25,109 nucleotides of DNA, taken from contig JAEWOQ010000237.1 in NCBI GenBank assembly GCA_023460875.1, positions 1 to 25,109 on the forward strand. The letters run 5' to 3'. The position numbers were made by a program, and so were the translations under genes. A model generated the notes under the pieces. It was not told where the DNA came from and searched no databases. It was given only the letters and a program-made list of their open reading frames with translations. Position 1 is the first letter of the stretch. Every line of letters starts with the position of its first letter. This stretch comes from Pseudomonadota bacterium. GTDB lineage: Bacteria > Myxococcota_A > Polyangia > Polyangiales > Polyangiaceae. Below, one piece after another: positions 1 through 7,553 of this stretch.

Positions 1-2
1 CG

Positions 3-494
3 CTGGAGCGCCGCCCCCGCGACGGGTGGCAGCGCGCGCGGCTCTTCCCGATGGGGCGCGGCGCGCGTCGAGCTCTCAAGGGACTCATCCTCGGGCTCTG
101 CCCCACGTCGTTGGACGCGCCGCAGGGGGCCTCGATCGAGCACCACGTCGAGGTCTATGTGCGCTTCTTCATGTGTTACATGCCGCGCTGGATGGCGCGG
201 GGGATCTGGTTCGCCTTGTTCCTCATGGAGTGGTCTCCGCTCTGGCTGGGGCAGGCCGCTCGCCGGTTGAGCTCGCTGCCGCCCCGGCGGCGCGCGCGGG
301 TGATCGCGCGGTTGGCGCGCAGTCGCTTTTATCCCGTGCGGCGACTGGTGATGGTGCTGAACTCCTTGTTCATGAGCGCCTATTTCGACAGCGTGCGCGT
401 CCACCGAGCCCTGCGGTACGCGCCCGTCCCCTTCATGAGAGAACGTATCGCCTTACGCCAGGAGCTGCTCGGGCGACCTTCAGAGGCGGTCTGA
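3..494 (+). CDS. Membrane-associated protein, 5'-partial; resembles N-terminal region of long-chain alcohol oxidases
   Basis: The frame is open from the left edge to a TGA at 492-494, so the true start lies outside the window; an internal ATG exists at 51. The visible 163 residues contain a hydrophobic aromatic stretch (YVRFFMCYMPRWMARGIWFALFLMEWSPLWL) split here as YVRFFMCYMPRW and GIWFALFLMEW, then an Arg-rich segment (LPPRRRARVIARLARSRFYP) and a second hydrophobic helix (VRRLVMVLNSLFM). The order of an LPxxxR-type segment, a long helix and a short linker resembles, from memory, the region ahead of the FAD domain in long-chain alcohol oxidases. It is followed after 3 bases by a GMC oxidoreductase, so the two are probably co-translated and may form one enzyme. 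Function is inferred from context only. The coding frame is well supported; the homology is tentative. Confidence 0.7.
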   Translation: MERRPRDGWQRARLFPMGRGARRALKGLILGLCPTSLDAPQGASIEHHVEVYVRFFMCYMPRWMARGIWFALFLMEWSPLWLGQAARRLSSLPPRRRARVIARLARSRFYPVRRLVMVLNSLFMSAYFDSVRVHRALRYAPVPFMRERIALRQELLGRPSEAV

Positions 495-497
495 CGG

Positions 498-2003
498 ATG
501 TACCTGAGCTATTCGGATTACGAGCGTGAGCGAAGCTACGACGCGGACGTCGTCGTCGTGGGCACGGGCGCGGGCGGCGCCGCCGCGGGCGCGGAGCTGG
601 CGGCGCGGGGCCTGGACGTCCTCTTCATCGAGGAGGGGAGCCACACCCCCACGTCGAGCTTCAACCCCTATTCGAGCGAGAGCGTACCGCGCCTGTATCG
701 GGACACGGGGGCCAGCGCCATCGTGGGGCGGCCGCTGATCCCCTTCGTCGAGGGGCGCTGCGTCGGCGGTTCGACGGTGGTGAACGGAGGCATGATCTAC
801 CGCGCCCCCGAGCGAGTGCTCGGCGAGTGGGAGCGCCAGGGGCTGACGGGGCTGGGGCCGGAGGCGCTCGAGCCCATCTACGAGTCCGTGGAGGAGGTGG
901 TGAGCGCGGCTCATCAGCTTGACCTCAGCGTGGGCGAAGACAACCGCCTGATGACGGAGGGCGCGCGCCGCAAGGGGTGGCGCTACACGATGAACCAGCG
1001 CAACCAGGAGGCCTGCGTCGGCGCGAACAACTGCGTGCTCGGGTGCCCGACCGGGGCGAAGCAGTCCACCCTGGTGAGCTACATGCCCCGCGCCCTCGCG
1101 GCGGGGGCGCGCTGCCTCACGGAGGTGCGCGTGGAGAGCCTGCTCGTGGAGAAGGGCCGCTGCGTGGGCGTGCGTGGGCGCGCGGTCGACCCCGTGACGC
1201 GGCGCGCCGATCGGGTCATCGAGGTGCGCGCGCGGGCGGTGGTGCTCGCCTGCGGCGCGATCCAGACGCCGTTCCTGCTCCAGGGGCAGCGCGCCACCCG
1301 CCGCGCGAAGAGCCTGGGCAAGAACCTGACGGTGCACCCCAACGCCAAGGTCATCGCCGTCTATCCCTTCGACGTCGAGGCCTGGAAGGGCGTGAGCCAG
1401 AACTCGCAGATCAAGGAGTTCGAGGAGGAGGGCCTCGTGTTCGCGGAGAACTTCGTGCCGCCGGCGGTGCTGGCCGCGCACGTGCCGGTGCTCGGCAACG
1501 ACCTCTGGCAGCTGATGCGGCACTACAACCGCATGATCGTGTCTGGCGTGCTCATGGAAGACTCGACGACGGGCACGGTGGGGCGGCGCCTGGGGGTGCC
1601 CTTCGCGCACTACGAGGTCACCGACGCCGATCACCGGCGCATGCTGCGGGGGGTGGAGCTCCTCGGTGAGCTGCATTTCGAGATGGGCGCCACGGAGGTG
1701 TGGCTCCCTCTGGACGGCACGCCCGCAGTGCACAGCGTGGACGAGCTGCGAGCGGTGACCCGCACCCACCGCGACCGCGCGGCCCTCGAGCTGTTCACGG
1801 TGCACCTCATGGGCACCGCCCGCATGGGCGTCGATCCGGCGACGTCGGTGGTGGACGAGTCCGGGCAGCTCTGGGACGTACCGGGTTGCTACGTCGCGGA
1901 CGCGAGCCTCTTCCCCTCCGCCATCGGGGTGAACCCTCAGCTGACGATCATGGCCCTCGCGGTGCACGTCGCCCGTCGGCTGGAGTTGCCGCGAGCGGCG
2001 TGA
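498..2003 (+). CDS. GMC-family FAD-dependent oxidoreductase
   Basis: This is a 501-residue flavoenzyme expected to oxidise an alcohol group on a hydrophobic substrate. The FAD-binding Rossmann motif GTGAGG is at 22-27, with the ribose-binding acid near E46 and the GMC signature GRCVGGSTVVNGG at 86-98. A cysteine-rich segment (C173, C179, C183 in CVGANNCVLGCPTGAKQS) is typical of the cholesterol oxidase/long-chain alcohol oxidase side of the family. The C-terminal GMC domain has HLMGTARMG (H436) and GVNPQLT (N479), matching the usual catalytic His/Asn region. The ATG is preceded by GAGGCGG as ribosome-binding site. It lies 3 bases after the small membrane-associated protein, consistent with an oxidase in two polypeptides. 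The substrate cannot be told from sequence. No signal peptide or transmembrane segment is visible, so it is probably cytoplasmic or held at the membrane by its neighbour. Confidence 0.93.
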   Translation: MYLSYSDYERERSYDADVVVVGTGAGGAAAGAELAARGLDVLFIEEGSHTPTSSFNPYSSESVPRLYRDTGASAIVGRPLIPFVEGRCVGGSTVVNGGMIYRAPERVLGEWERQGLTGLGPEALEPIYESVEEVVSAAHQLDLSVGEDNRLMTEGARRKGWRYTMNQRNQEACVGANNCVLGCPTGAKQSTLVSYMPRALAAGARCLTEVRVESLLVEKGRCVGVRGRAVDPVTRRADRVIEVRARAVVLACGAIQTPFLLQGQRATRRAKSLGKNLTVHPNAKVIAVYPFDVEAWKGVSQNSQIKEFEEEGLVFAENFVPPAVLAAHVPVLGNDLWQLMRHYNRMIVSGVLMEDSTTGTVGRRLGVPFAHYEVTDADHRRMLRGVELLGELHFEMGATEVWLPLDGTPAVHSVDELRAVTRTHRDRAALELFTVHLMGTARMGVDPATSVVDESGQLWDVPGCYVADASLFPSAIGVNPQLTIMALAVHVARRLELPRAA

Positions 2004-2023
2004 GGCGGTAGCTGCTCCTCCCC

Positions 2024-2869
2024 ATGCGGGTCGTCATCGTCGGGTGTGGCTACGTGGGGAGCGCTCTGGCGGTGCGCGCCAAGGCTCACCACCACGACGT
2101 GTGGGCTGTGCGGCGGAGCCCGCGCGGCGCTCCAGCGCCGGGCGTGCACGTGGTGCAGGCGGACGCGAGCAGCGGGCGAGGGCTCGACGCGTTGCCCGCG
2201 GACGTCGACGTCGTGGTGTACGCGGTGTCCCCGGATGAGCGCAGCGAGCAGGCGTACCGCGCCGCGTACCCCGACGGAGTGCAGACGGTGCTGCGGACCC
2301 TCCGGCCGCGGCGCTTCATTTTGGTGTCGAGCACCTCGGTGTACGGGGAGAGCCGCGGGGAGTGGGTGGACGACGCGACGCCGCCGTGCCCCGCCAGCGC
2401 CACGGGGACGCAGATCGTCGCCGCGGAGCGGCTCGCCCAGGAGGGCTGCGCGGCGACGATCATCGTGCGCCCCAGCGGCATCTATGGGCCCGGGCGGGTG
2501 AGCCTCTTGCAGCGCGTGCGCGGGGGCGAGGCCGAGAGCCCCGATCGACCGATCTTCACCAACCGCATCCACCGGGACGACCTCGCGGAGGTGCTCCTCT
2601 TCACGATGGAGCGACCTGACGCCCAGGGCGTCTATCTGGCGACGGACACCGAGCCTGTCGAGCTCAGGCAGCTCCACGCGTGGCTCGCGGAGCGGCTCGG
2701 CGTGCCCACACCGCCCGTCGTCTCCGTCAGCCTGGCCCGAGGCCGGCACCGGGCGAGCAAACGCTGCGTGCCCCGCCGCCTCCTCGAGGAGGGCTACACC
2801 TTCCTCTATCCGACCTTTCGCGAGGGCTACACCGCGATCCTCCGCGACTTAGCCGCCCCCCCTCGGTGA
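2024..2869 (+). CDS. Atypical SDR-family NAD(P)-dependent oxidoreductase (YeeZ-like)
   Basis: The 281-residue protein begins with a nucleotide-binding motif GCGYVG (7-12), followed by a hydrophobic strand ending in VVVYAVSPDE and the extended-SDR landmark SSTSVYGE (102-109). RPSGIYGPGR in the middle and NRIHRDDLAEVL after it are typical of NAD(P)-dependent epimerase/dehydratase-like proteins of the YeeZ kind. The classical YxxxK dyad is not clear: the position expected to carry Lys lies in GTQIVAAERL, so this is an atypical SDR and may not be a conventional dehydrogenase. It starts 20 bases after the GMC oxidoreductase and probably shares its transcript. The last codons and the stop fall inside the first unit of a 44-bp tandem repeat, so the C-terminus has been affected by the duplication or defines its edge. 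The reaction is unknown. Confidence 0.85.
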   Translation: MRVVIVGCGYVGSALAVRAKAHHHDVWAVRRSPRGAPAPGVHVVQADASSGRGLDALPADVDVVVYAVSPDERSEQAYRAAYPDGVQTVLRTLRPRRFILVSSTSVYGESRGEWVDDATPPCPASATGTQIVAAERLAQEGCAATIIVRPSGIYGPGRVSLLQRVRGGEAESPDRPIFTNRIHRDDLAEVLLFTMERPDAQGVYLATDTEPVELRQLHAWLAERLGVPTPPVVSVSLARGRHRASKRCVPRRLLEEGYTFLYPTFREGYTAILRDLAAPPR

Positions 2870-2950
2870 ACTGCCGCGCCCACGTTTCACTCACACGTCG
2901 CCCCCCTCGGTGAACCGCCGCGCCCACGTTTCACTCACACGTCGCCCCCT
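2857..2950. repeat. 44-bp tandem duplication over the SDR stop codon
   Basis: Unit 1 is at 2857-2900, unit 2 at 2901-2944, and a third begins with a C-run and T at 2945-2950. The two full units differ only at 2872/2916 (T versus C). Each carries the segment CACGTTTCACTCACACGTCG. The SDR stop TGA (2867-2869) lies in unit 1 and is copied without its gene in unit 2. It is not CRISPR-like, having two adjacent copies and no spacers. Confidence 0.9.
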
Positions 2951-3056
2951 GGTATCCGCACAGGCGAGCCACGCACGCCGCGAGCACAGCGCTTGGGTAG
3001 GTGTCTCTCGACTCTGCGCTCGCCGCGCGGCCGCTGCCGCGGGCCAGCCCCGCCCG

Positions 3057-4094
3057 TCACAGTACGGGCAACGGCGCTGCCGACTTCGTCGACCAGAAGA
3101 GCGCGATCTTCCCGAACGCGCCCGTCCGCTGACGCAGGAAGGCCGCCGCGATCTTCGCCGTGTAGGTGAGGTCCAGAGGCGGCAAACCCTCCTCCTGCCA
3201 GAGGCGCTCGGCGGCGCGCCCGGCCTCGGTCGCATGTCCATAGCCGCCGCCGAGCTCCTGGCCATCGACGACCAGGGGTTGCCACAACGTCCCCGGGGCA
3301 GGGCAGAGATCGGCGCGCCGCGACAGCTCACGCAGCAGGTGAGCCGCGCGCTCGGCGAGCCAGACGACCCGCGCCCGACTCGCCAGGGGCCAAGGGACCA
3401 CGCGCACCGCGACGAGGCGCGGGGGCTCCACGAAGCCGACGCGGAGCCGCGCCGCGAGCCAAAAGCCGAGCAAAAGCCCCGCGGCGGTTCCCCCCGAGCC
3501 GAGCCCCACGAACACCGTGTCCGGCGCCGGTAGCTCGCCGGCCTCGACTTGCTCGGCGAGCTCGAGGGCCGCGGAGGCGTGCCCCAGGACGCCGAGGGGG
3601 CTCGCGCCGCCCGGCGGTAGGAGCTCGACGGAGCGTCCGCGCTGCCGGTGGAGCTCGAGCCTCACGGCGGCAGGGAGGAGCGACCAGTGGGGGAGGAGCA
3701 GGGAGCCCTCGCTGTGGGCGTGAATGACGGGCAGGTTCTCGTCGACGGTAGCTCCCGCCGGTTGGCGAAAGAGCACGACGCGGCTCTTGAGCCCCTGGCT
3801 CTCGCCGTGCAGCACCGTAGCCAGCACATGGTTGGAGCTGCTCGCCCCCGACGTGAGCAGGAGCTCCACACCCCGCGCCCTGGCTCGCCCCAGCAGCGGC
3901 TCGAGGGCGCGCACCTTGTTCCCGGCGTAGAGGCTGGACCCGAGATCGTCGCGCTTCGTGAAGGCCGCCCCCCAAGGTCGGCCTGCCCGATCGAGCAGAG
4001 ACGTGGGCAAGGGCTCGGTCGGCGTCGGATAGGTCGCCAGCGCGCACCAGGGCAGGCGCAGCTCGAGCCGCCGGAGCAGGGGACGATCGATCAC
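3057..4094 (-). CDS. PLP-dependent D-cysteine desulfhydrase / ACC deaminase-family enzyme
   Basis: This is a 345-residue fold-type II PLP enzyme. KRDDLGSSLYAGNK (47-60) ends in the Lys expected to bind PLP (K60), SGASSSNH (82-89) corresponds to the cofactor-contacting SNH motif, and GLGSGGTAAG is the glycine-rich phosphate-binding loop. The C-terminal DLTYTAKIAAAF matches the family's DPVYTGK-type motif. Known members remove sulfide and ammonia from D-cysteine or open 1-aminocyclopropane-1-carboxylate; substrate choice is not decidable here. I place the start at a GTG (4092-4094) because it overlaps the TGA of the upstream aminotransferase as GTGA, and the protein homology begins just after it. 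The open frame continues upstream to 4829, but that extension is antisense-like shadow of the neighbour. Its length fits the family. Confidence 0.85.
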   Translation of the reverse strand: MIDRPLLRRLELRLPWCALATYPTPTEPLPTSLLDRAGRPWGAAFTKRDDLGSSLYAGNKVRALEPLLGRARARGVELLLTSGASSSNHVLATVLHGESQGLKSRVVLFRQPAGATVDENLPVIHAHSEGSLLLPHWSLLPAAVRLELHRQRGRSVELLPPGGASPLGVLGHASAALELAEQVEAGELPAPDTVFVGLGSGGTAAGLLLGFWLAARLRVGFVEPPRLVAVRVVPWPLASRARVVWLAERAAHLLRELSRRADLCPAPGTLWQPLVVDGQELGGGYGHATEAGRAAERLWQEEGLPPLDLTYTAKIAAAFLRQRTGAFGKIALFWSTKSAAPLPVL

Positions 4095-5305
4095 GTACGC
4101 AGGGCCCGCCTCGTCTGCTCCAACACGAAGGGGATCTCGTCGAGGCTGTTGGAGAAGTGAGGCGCGAAGCGCACGAGCCCGTCGGGATAGCTGACCGAGA
4201 CGCCCGCCTGTCGGAGCTGGGCGACCACCGGGCCGCCGGCGACGCCCTCGGGGAGCTGCACCGACAGGATGCCGGAGCGGTACTCCTGGCGCCGTGCCCG
4301 GAGAGAGTGACAGCCGAGCTTCGTCAGCCCCGCTTCGAGGAGATCCAGATAGCTCTGGATGTGATCGAAGATCGGCTCCACGCCGAGCTCGAGTAGCGCG
4401 CTCACGGAGGCCTCGAGCGCCGCCAGGCCCAGCACGTTGCTCGAGCTCCCCTCGAAGGACGCGGGCGCGGGCTTGAAGGGGCGGTCGTAGCGGAGCTGAC
4501 CGCTGCCTTCCACGAGGAAGGCCTCCCCCGCTTCGTGGCTGAGCCAGCCCGCGAGACGCGGCACGATGGAAGCGGCGCGCTCCCTCCGCACGTAGGTGAA
4601 GCCGACGCCCTCGACGCCGAGCAGCCACTTGTGCGCGCCGCACGCCAGGTAATCGATCTCCGCGTCCGCCACCGCGAGGGGCACGGCTCCGCAAGCCTGG
4701 ATCCCGTCGACGGCGAGCTCCGCGCCGTGCCGATGGCAGCGCTCCGCCATCGCGGCCAGGGGCATGCGCAGCCCCGTCTGGAACTGGACGGCGCTGACGG
4801 CGACCAGGCGCGCGCCCTTGCGTAGACACCGCTCCAGGTGCTCGAGGACGAAGGCGGAGGGATCAGCGGCGGGCGCACCTTCTTCGCGTCGGCAGGGGGG
4901 CAAGGGGAGCCACTCGAGCTCCAGCCCGAAGTGTTGGGCGGCGCGCTGCCAAGGGGTGACGTTCGCGGGGAACTCGCCCTGAAAGAGCACGACGCGCTCG
5001 CCGCGTCGCCAGGGCAAGCCGAAGGCGAGCTGGGTGATGGAGTGGGTGGTGCCCGGGGTGACGGCGACGAGGGACGGATCCACCTGGAGGAGGCGGGCGA
5101 GCGCGCCCCGGAGCTGCTCGCGTCGCTCGGCCCAGAGCGGGAACGCGCCGACGCCGAGCGCGGCGTAGTCGGACAGGGCCTCCTGCACCGCGCGCTCGAC
5201 GAGCAGGCTCGGTGGCGAGATCGCCGCGTGGCTCAGGTACGCCCGCGCCTGCAGCCGGGGGAACAGGTCCCGGCGCCCGAGGCGCGGTACCGGCACGTCT
5301 TGCAT
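4091..5305 (-). CDS. Class V aminotransferase-fold PLP enzyme (cysteine desulfurase/epimerase-like)
   Basis: This 404-residue fold-type I PLP enzyme shows VDGIQACG (199-206), with D200 and Q203 contacting the cofactor, then CGAHKWLLG (222-230) where K226 is the expected Schiff-base lysine after H225. TPGTTHSI near 83-90 is the phosphate-cup region, and GSSSN occurs further on. These features place it with cysteine desulfurase, selenocysteine lyase, isopenicillin-N epimerase-like and kynureninase-related proteins. The loop carrying a catalytic cysteine of true IscS/SufS desulfurases is not evident, so desulfurase activity should not be assumed. It is the first gene of a two-gene minus-strand unit, and its stop overlaps the start of the D-cysteine desulfhydrase-like gene, implying the two proteins act on related amino acids. 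No signal peptide is seen. Confidence 0.88.
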   Translation of the reverse strand: MQDVPVPRLGRRDLFPRLQARAYLSHAAISPPSLLVERAVQEALSDYAALGVGAFPLWAERREQLRGALARLLQVDPSLVAVTPGTTHSITQLAFGLPWRRGERVVLFQGEFPANVTPWQRAAQHFGLELEWLPLPPCRREEGAPAADPSAFVLEHLERCLRKGARLVAVSAVQFQTGLRMPLAAMAERCHRHGAELAVDGIQACGAVPLAVADAEIDYLACGAHKWLLGVEGVGFTYVRRERAASIVPRLAGWLSHEAGEAFLVEGSGQLRYDRPFKPAPASFEGSSSNVLGLAALEASVSALLELGVEPIFDHIQSYLDLLEAGLTKLGCHSLRARRQEYRSGILSVQLPEGVAGGPVVAQLRQAGVSVSYPDGLVRFAPHFSNSLDEIPFVLEQTRRALRT

Positions 5306-5366
5306 CGCTCACACCCTACACCGCCCGCGCCGACGGCGCGCGCGGCGCGCCCCCTAACCACCAACC

Positions 5367-5401
5367 CCTGACCGTCGCGCCCTGACCGTCGCGCCCTGAC
5401 C
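5367..5401. repeat. 14-bp tandem repeat, 2.5 copies
   Basis: The unit CCTGACCGTCGCGC occurs at 5367-5380 and 5381-5394, followed by a partial CCTGACC to 5401. It lies in the 152-base divergent region between the minus-strand aminotransferase and the plus-strand RecQ-like gene, so it may overlap promoter or operator sites for either. I see no clear promoter hexamers there. Function is unknown. Confidence 0.8.
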
Positions 5402-5457
5402 AACAGTGCAGGGAGAGCGTCCGTCCACTGATTTTCTGTTCCCATTCCGGATCTCCA

Positions 5458-7488
5458 GTGGTACTCCCTGCGGACTCCATGGCGGTGACTCGGGCAGGCG
5501 ACAACGAGGGCCCCCGGCGACGAGCGTCCGTCCCGGCGACCCCTGCGCAGACGAAGAGGACGAACGGGAGCTCCCCGGCAGGCGAGGTCGCGCTGGCGGA
5601 GGAGCTGTCAGACGGCCCAGCGCTCGCGAGCGCTGTGTCGGCGGCGGACCTCGGCGGTGACCTCGAGGGGCGGCTCGACAAGGAGTTCGCGCGGCTGGCT
5701 CAGCGCGCGCTCACGACCAGTGAACGGCGGCTCGCGCAGGCGGTGCTCGCCGGGCGCGACGTCTGGGCGAGCGGGTTCGACCCGGAGAGTGTCCCGGTGC
5801 TCGCCGTCGCTCTCGGGGCGGCAGCCCCGGCGGGGGCCGCCGTCGGGCCCATCCTCTTCCTGTCACCGGAGACGGAGCTGCTCCGAGCGCGCCAGGTGCG
5901 GTTCGGGGCCCGGGCACGTACCCGGCTCATCGAGCGTGGGTGCTCCACGACCGACGCGCTGGGAGCCAACGCGCTGGGAGCTAACGCGCGAGGAACCGAC
6001 GTACCGGGACTCGATGCACAGGTGGACGGGCAAGCAGAGCGAGCCATCGCGGAGCCAGACGCGATCGACGGGCAGAGCGCCGACGTCGCGGACGACGTGC
6101 TGTGGTGCTCTCTGGACGCGCTGGGAGATCCAGAGGTCCGCAGTCGGCTGGCCGCGCGGCGCTTCGCAGCGATCTGCGTCGAGTCGGCCCACGCCGCTTC
6201 CCCGCTGGCCCACGAGACACGCTTTTCCCTCGCGTTGCTCCCCGCCCTGCGCGCCGCCTGTGGCAACCCGCCCCTCGTCGCGATCTCGCGCGCCGTGCCC
6301 GAGGCGGTGCGTCGTGACGCGGCGGCGCGCCTCGGGATCGGGGCGCTCGACGTGCACCAGGTCTCGCTCGGCGCGCCCACCCGGCTCTCCGTGAGCACCC
6401 ACGCCGCGGTCCGAGCCGACGAGCAGACCCTCGTGGAGCTGGTGGAGCGCTTGCCGCGCCCGACCGTGATTTTCTGCGACACCCCCCAGGAGGCGGACAC
6501 GGTGTTCGGGCAGCTGGGTGCGGCTCAGGTCCCGGTGCATCGCTACCACGGGGCCATGTCCGCCTCCGAGCGCGCCACGGAGATGCTCCACTTCATCCTC
6601 CCGGGCAGGCGCGCCGTCATGGTTGCCACTAGCGCGTTTCGACCGGGTTCAGGCTTGGCGGGCGTCGACGGCGGAGAGGCGGCGACCCCCGAAGGCTTGG
6701 GCCTCGGCTATGGCAAGCAGCGCGCCCGATCCTTGCTCCACCTGTGCGTCCCCGCGTCCCTCGAGCAGTACGCCCTCGAGCTCGCGCTCCTGGGCACGGA
6801 GGAGGAGAGCGAGGCGGTCCTGTTCGTCGGCCCCGCGGATCTGCGCCGGGCGGCGGCCCACCTGGAGCTCGTGCGGACGACCCCCGAGCAAGTGGAGACG
6901 GTGGCGGAGATCCTGAGCGTCGCAGAGGCACCCCTCCAACTCGCGGAGGTGGAGCAGGCGAGCGGCCTCGGGCGCAAGGTGGTGCGCCGAGTGCTGCGGC
7001 TCCTGGCGGACGCTGGCGTCACAGAGCACGCTGGCGTCACGGAGCGCGCTGGGATCACGGAGCGCGCTGGGAGCACGGAGGAGGGCGCTGAGCACGGAGC
7101 TACGGTGTTCCGGCGGGTCCCCGAGGACGCCCTGCGTCAGGTGGCTAGCCTGCTGAGCAGCGCTCTCGGGCAGATGCGAGACGAGGACGTCCGGCGGCTC
7201 GACGCGGTGGCGGCGCTGCTGAGCACGAGCGAGTGCCGGCGAGCCTTCCTGGAGACCTACATGGGGGCCACGGGGATGACCTCCTGTGGTCGCTGTGACG
7301 TCTGTGTGTCCGCCACCAAGGGCGCGCGGGTCGCACCGAAGAGAGCTCTGGAGTCGGAGAAAGCGCCGCCCGCGCGGCGTCGTGCGGCGGCGCGGAGCTG
7401 GAGCGTCTCGGCTCCGTCCGTGGAGACGCTGCGGGTCGCTGCGCCCACTGCGACGACCCGGGCGCCTCGGCGCGCGGTCCCCCGCTGA
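5458..7488 (+). CDS. RecQ-like protein with eroded ATPase motifs and intact zinc-binding domain
   Basis: The 676-residue product follows RecQ architecture but lacks its catalytic residues. AVLAGRDVWASGFDPESVP (95-113) aligns with RecQ motif 0/I, yet the Walker A GxGKS is gone. The DEAH box is VESAH (241-245). RPTVIFCDTPQEAD (334-347) and VHRYHGAMSASER (360-372) keep the helicase C-lobe fold, but motif V reads VATSAFRPGSG and the arginine-rich motif VI (QExGRAGRDG in RecQ) is YALELALLGTEEE. The zinc module is intact: C593, C610, C613 and C616, with 17/3/3 spacing as in E. coli RecQ (C380, C397, C400, C403). A winged-helix-like region precedes it but is interrupted by an in-frame repeat. A basic Ala/Arg-rich tail replaces HRDC. 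It is probably a DNA-binding pseudo-helicase. The start is uncertain: GTG 5458 or ATG 5479; the first 70 residues look disordered. Confidence 0.85.
   Translation: MVLPADSMAVTRAGDNEGPRRRASVPATPAQTKRTNGSSPAGEVALAEELSDGPALASAVSAADLGGDLEGRLDKEFARLAQRALTTSERRLAQAVLAGRDVWASGFDPESVPVLAVALGAAAPAGAAVGPILFLSPETELLRARQVRFGARARTRLIERGCSTTDALGANALGANARGTDVPGLDAQVDGQAERAIAEPDAIDGQSADVADDVLWCSLDALGDPEVRSRLAARRFAAICVESAHAASPLAHETRFSLALLPALRAACGNPPLVAISRAVPEAVRRDAAARLGIGALDVHQVSLGAPTRLSVSTHAAVRADEQTLVELVERLPRPTVIFCDTPQEADTVFGQLGAAQVPVHRYHGAMSASERATEMLHFILPGRRAVMVATSAFRPGSGLAGVDGGEAATPEGLGLGYGKQRARSLLHLCVPASLEQYALELALLGTEEESEAVLFVGPADLRRAAAHLELVRTTPEQVETVAEILSVAEAPLQLAEVEQASGLGRKVVRRVLRLLADAGVTEHAGVTERAGITERAGSTEEGAEHGATVFRRVPEDALRQVASLLSSALGQMRDEDVRRLDAVAALLSTSECRRAFLETYMGATGMTSCGRCDVCVSATKGARVAPKRALESEKAPPARRRAAARSWSVSAPSVETLRVAAPTATTRAPRRAVPR
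5956..6000 (+). repeat. 15-bp in-frame repeat inside the RecQ-like gene
   Basis: Three 15-bp units at 5956-5970, 5971-5985 and 5986-6000 encode ALGAN, ALGAN and ARGTD. The first two differ by one base and the third has diverged. They form part of an insertion between the helicase N-lobe motif I region and the DEAH-like position. Confidence 0.75.
7012..7083 (+). repeat. 18-bp in-frame tandem repeat, four units
   Basis: Units at 7012-7029, 7030-7047, 7048-7065 and 7066-7083 encode AGVTEH, AGVTER, AGITER and AGSTEE. The base unit resembles GCTGGCGTCACGGAGCGC. The repeat sits in the winged-helix-like region of the RecQ-like protein and would lengthen a loop by about 24 residues. The frame is preserved, which argues the gene is still translated. 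Confidence 0.85.
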
Positions 7489-7553
7489 ACGACATTGGCG
7501 CGGACCTCGGGTGGTTGGCCGGCGTCCGGGAGGGAGCCTGCTAGGCTTGCTCC

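Noticed and set aside
480..1967. A 495-codon open frame antisense to the GMC oxidoreductase
   Set aside because: It is rich in His, Arg and Ala with no family motif, and lies fully opposite a gene with clear FAD and GMC motifs. Long antisense frames are expected at this GC content.
4095..4829. N-terminal extension of the D-cysteine desulfhydrase-like frame
   Set aside because: It overlaps the class V aminotransferase in another frame, is Arg/Gly-rich and has no homology; the GTGA overlap gives a better start.
5335..5351. Perfect 7-bp GC inverted repeat (GGCGCGC-GCG-GCGCGCC) in the divergent region
   Set aside because: It is composed only of G and C in a highly GC-rich genome, so a chance palindrome is likely and no regulator context supports it.
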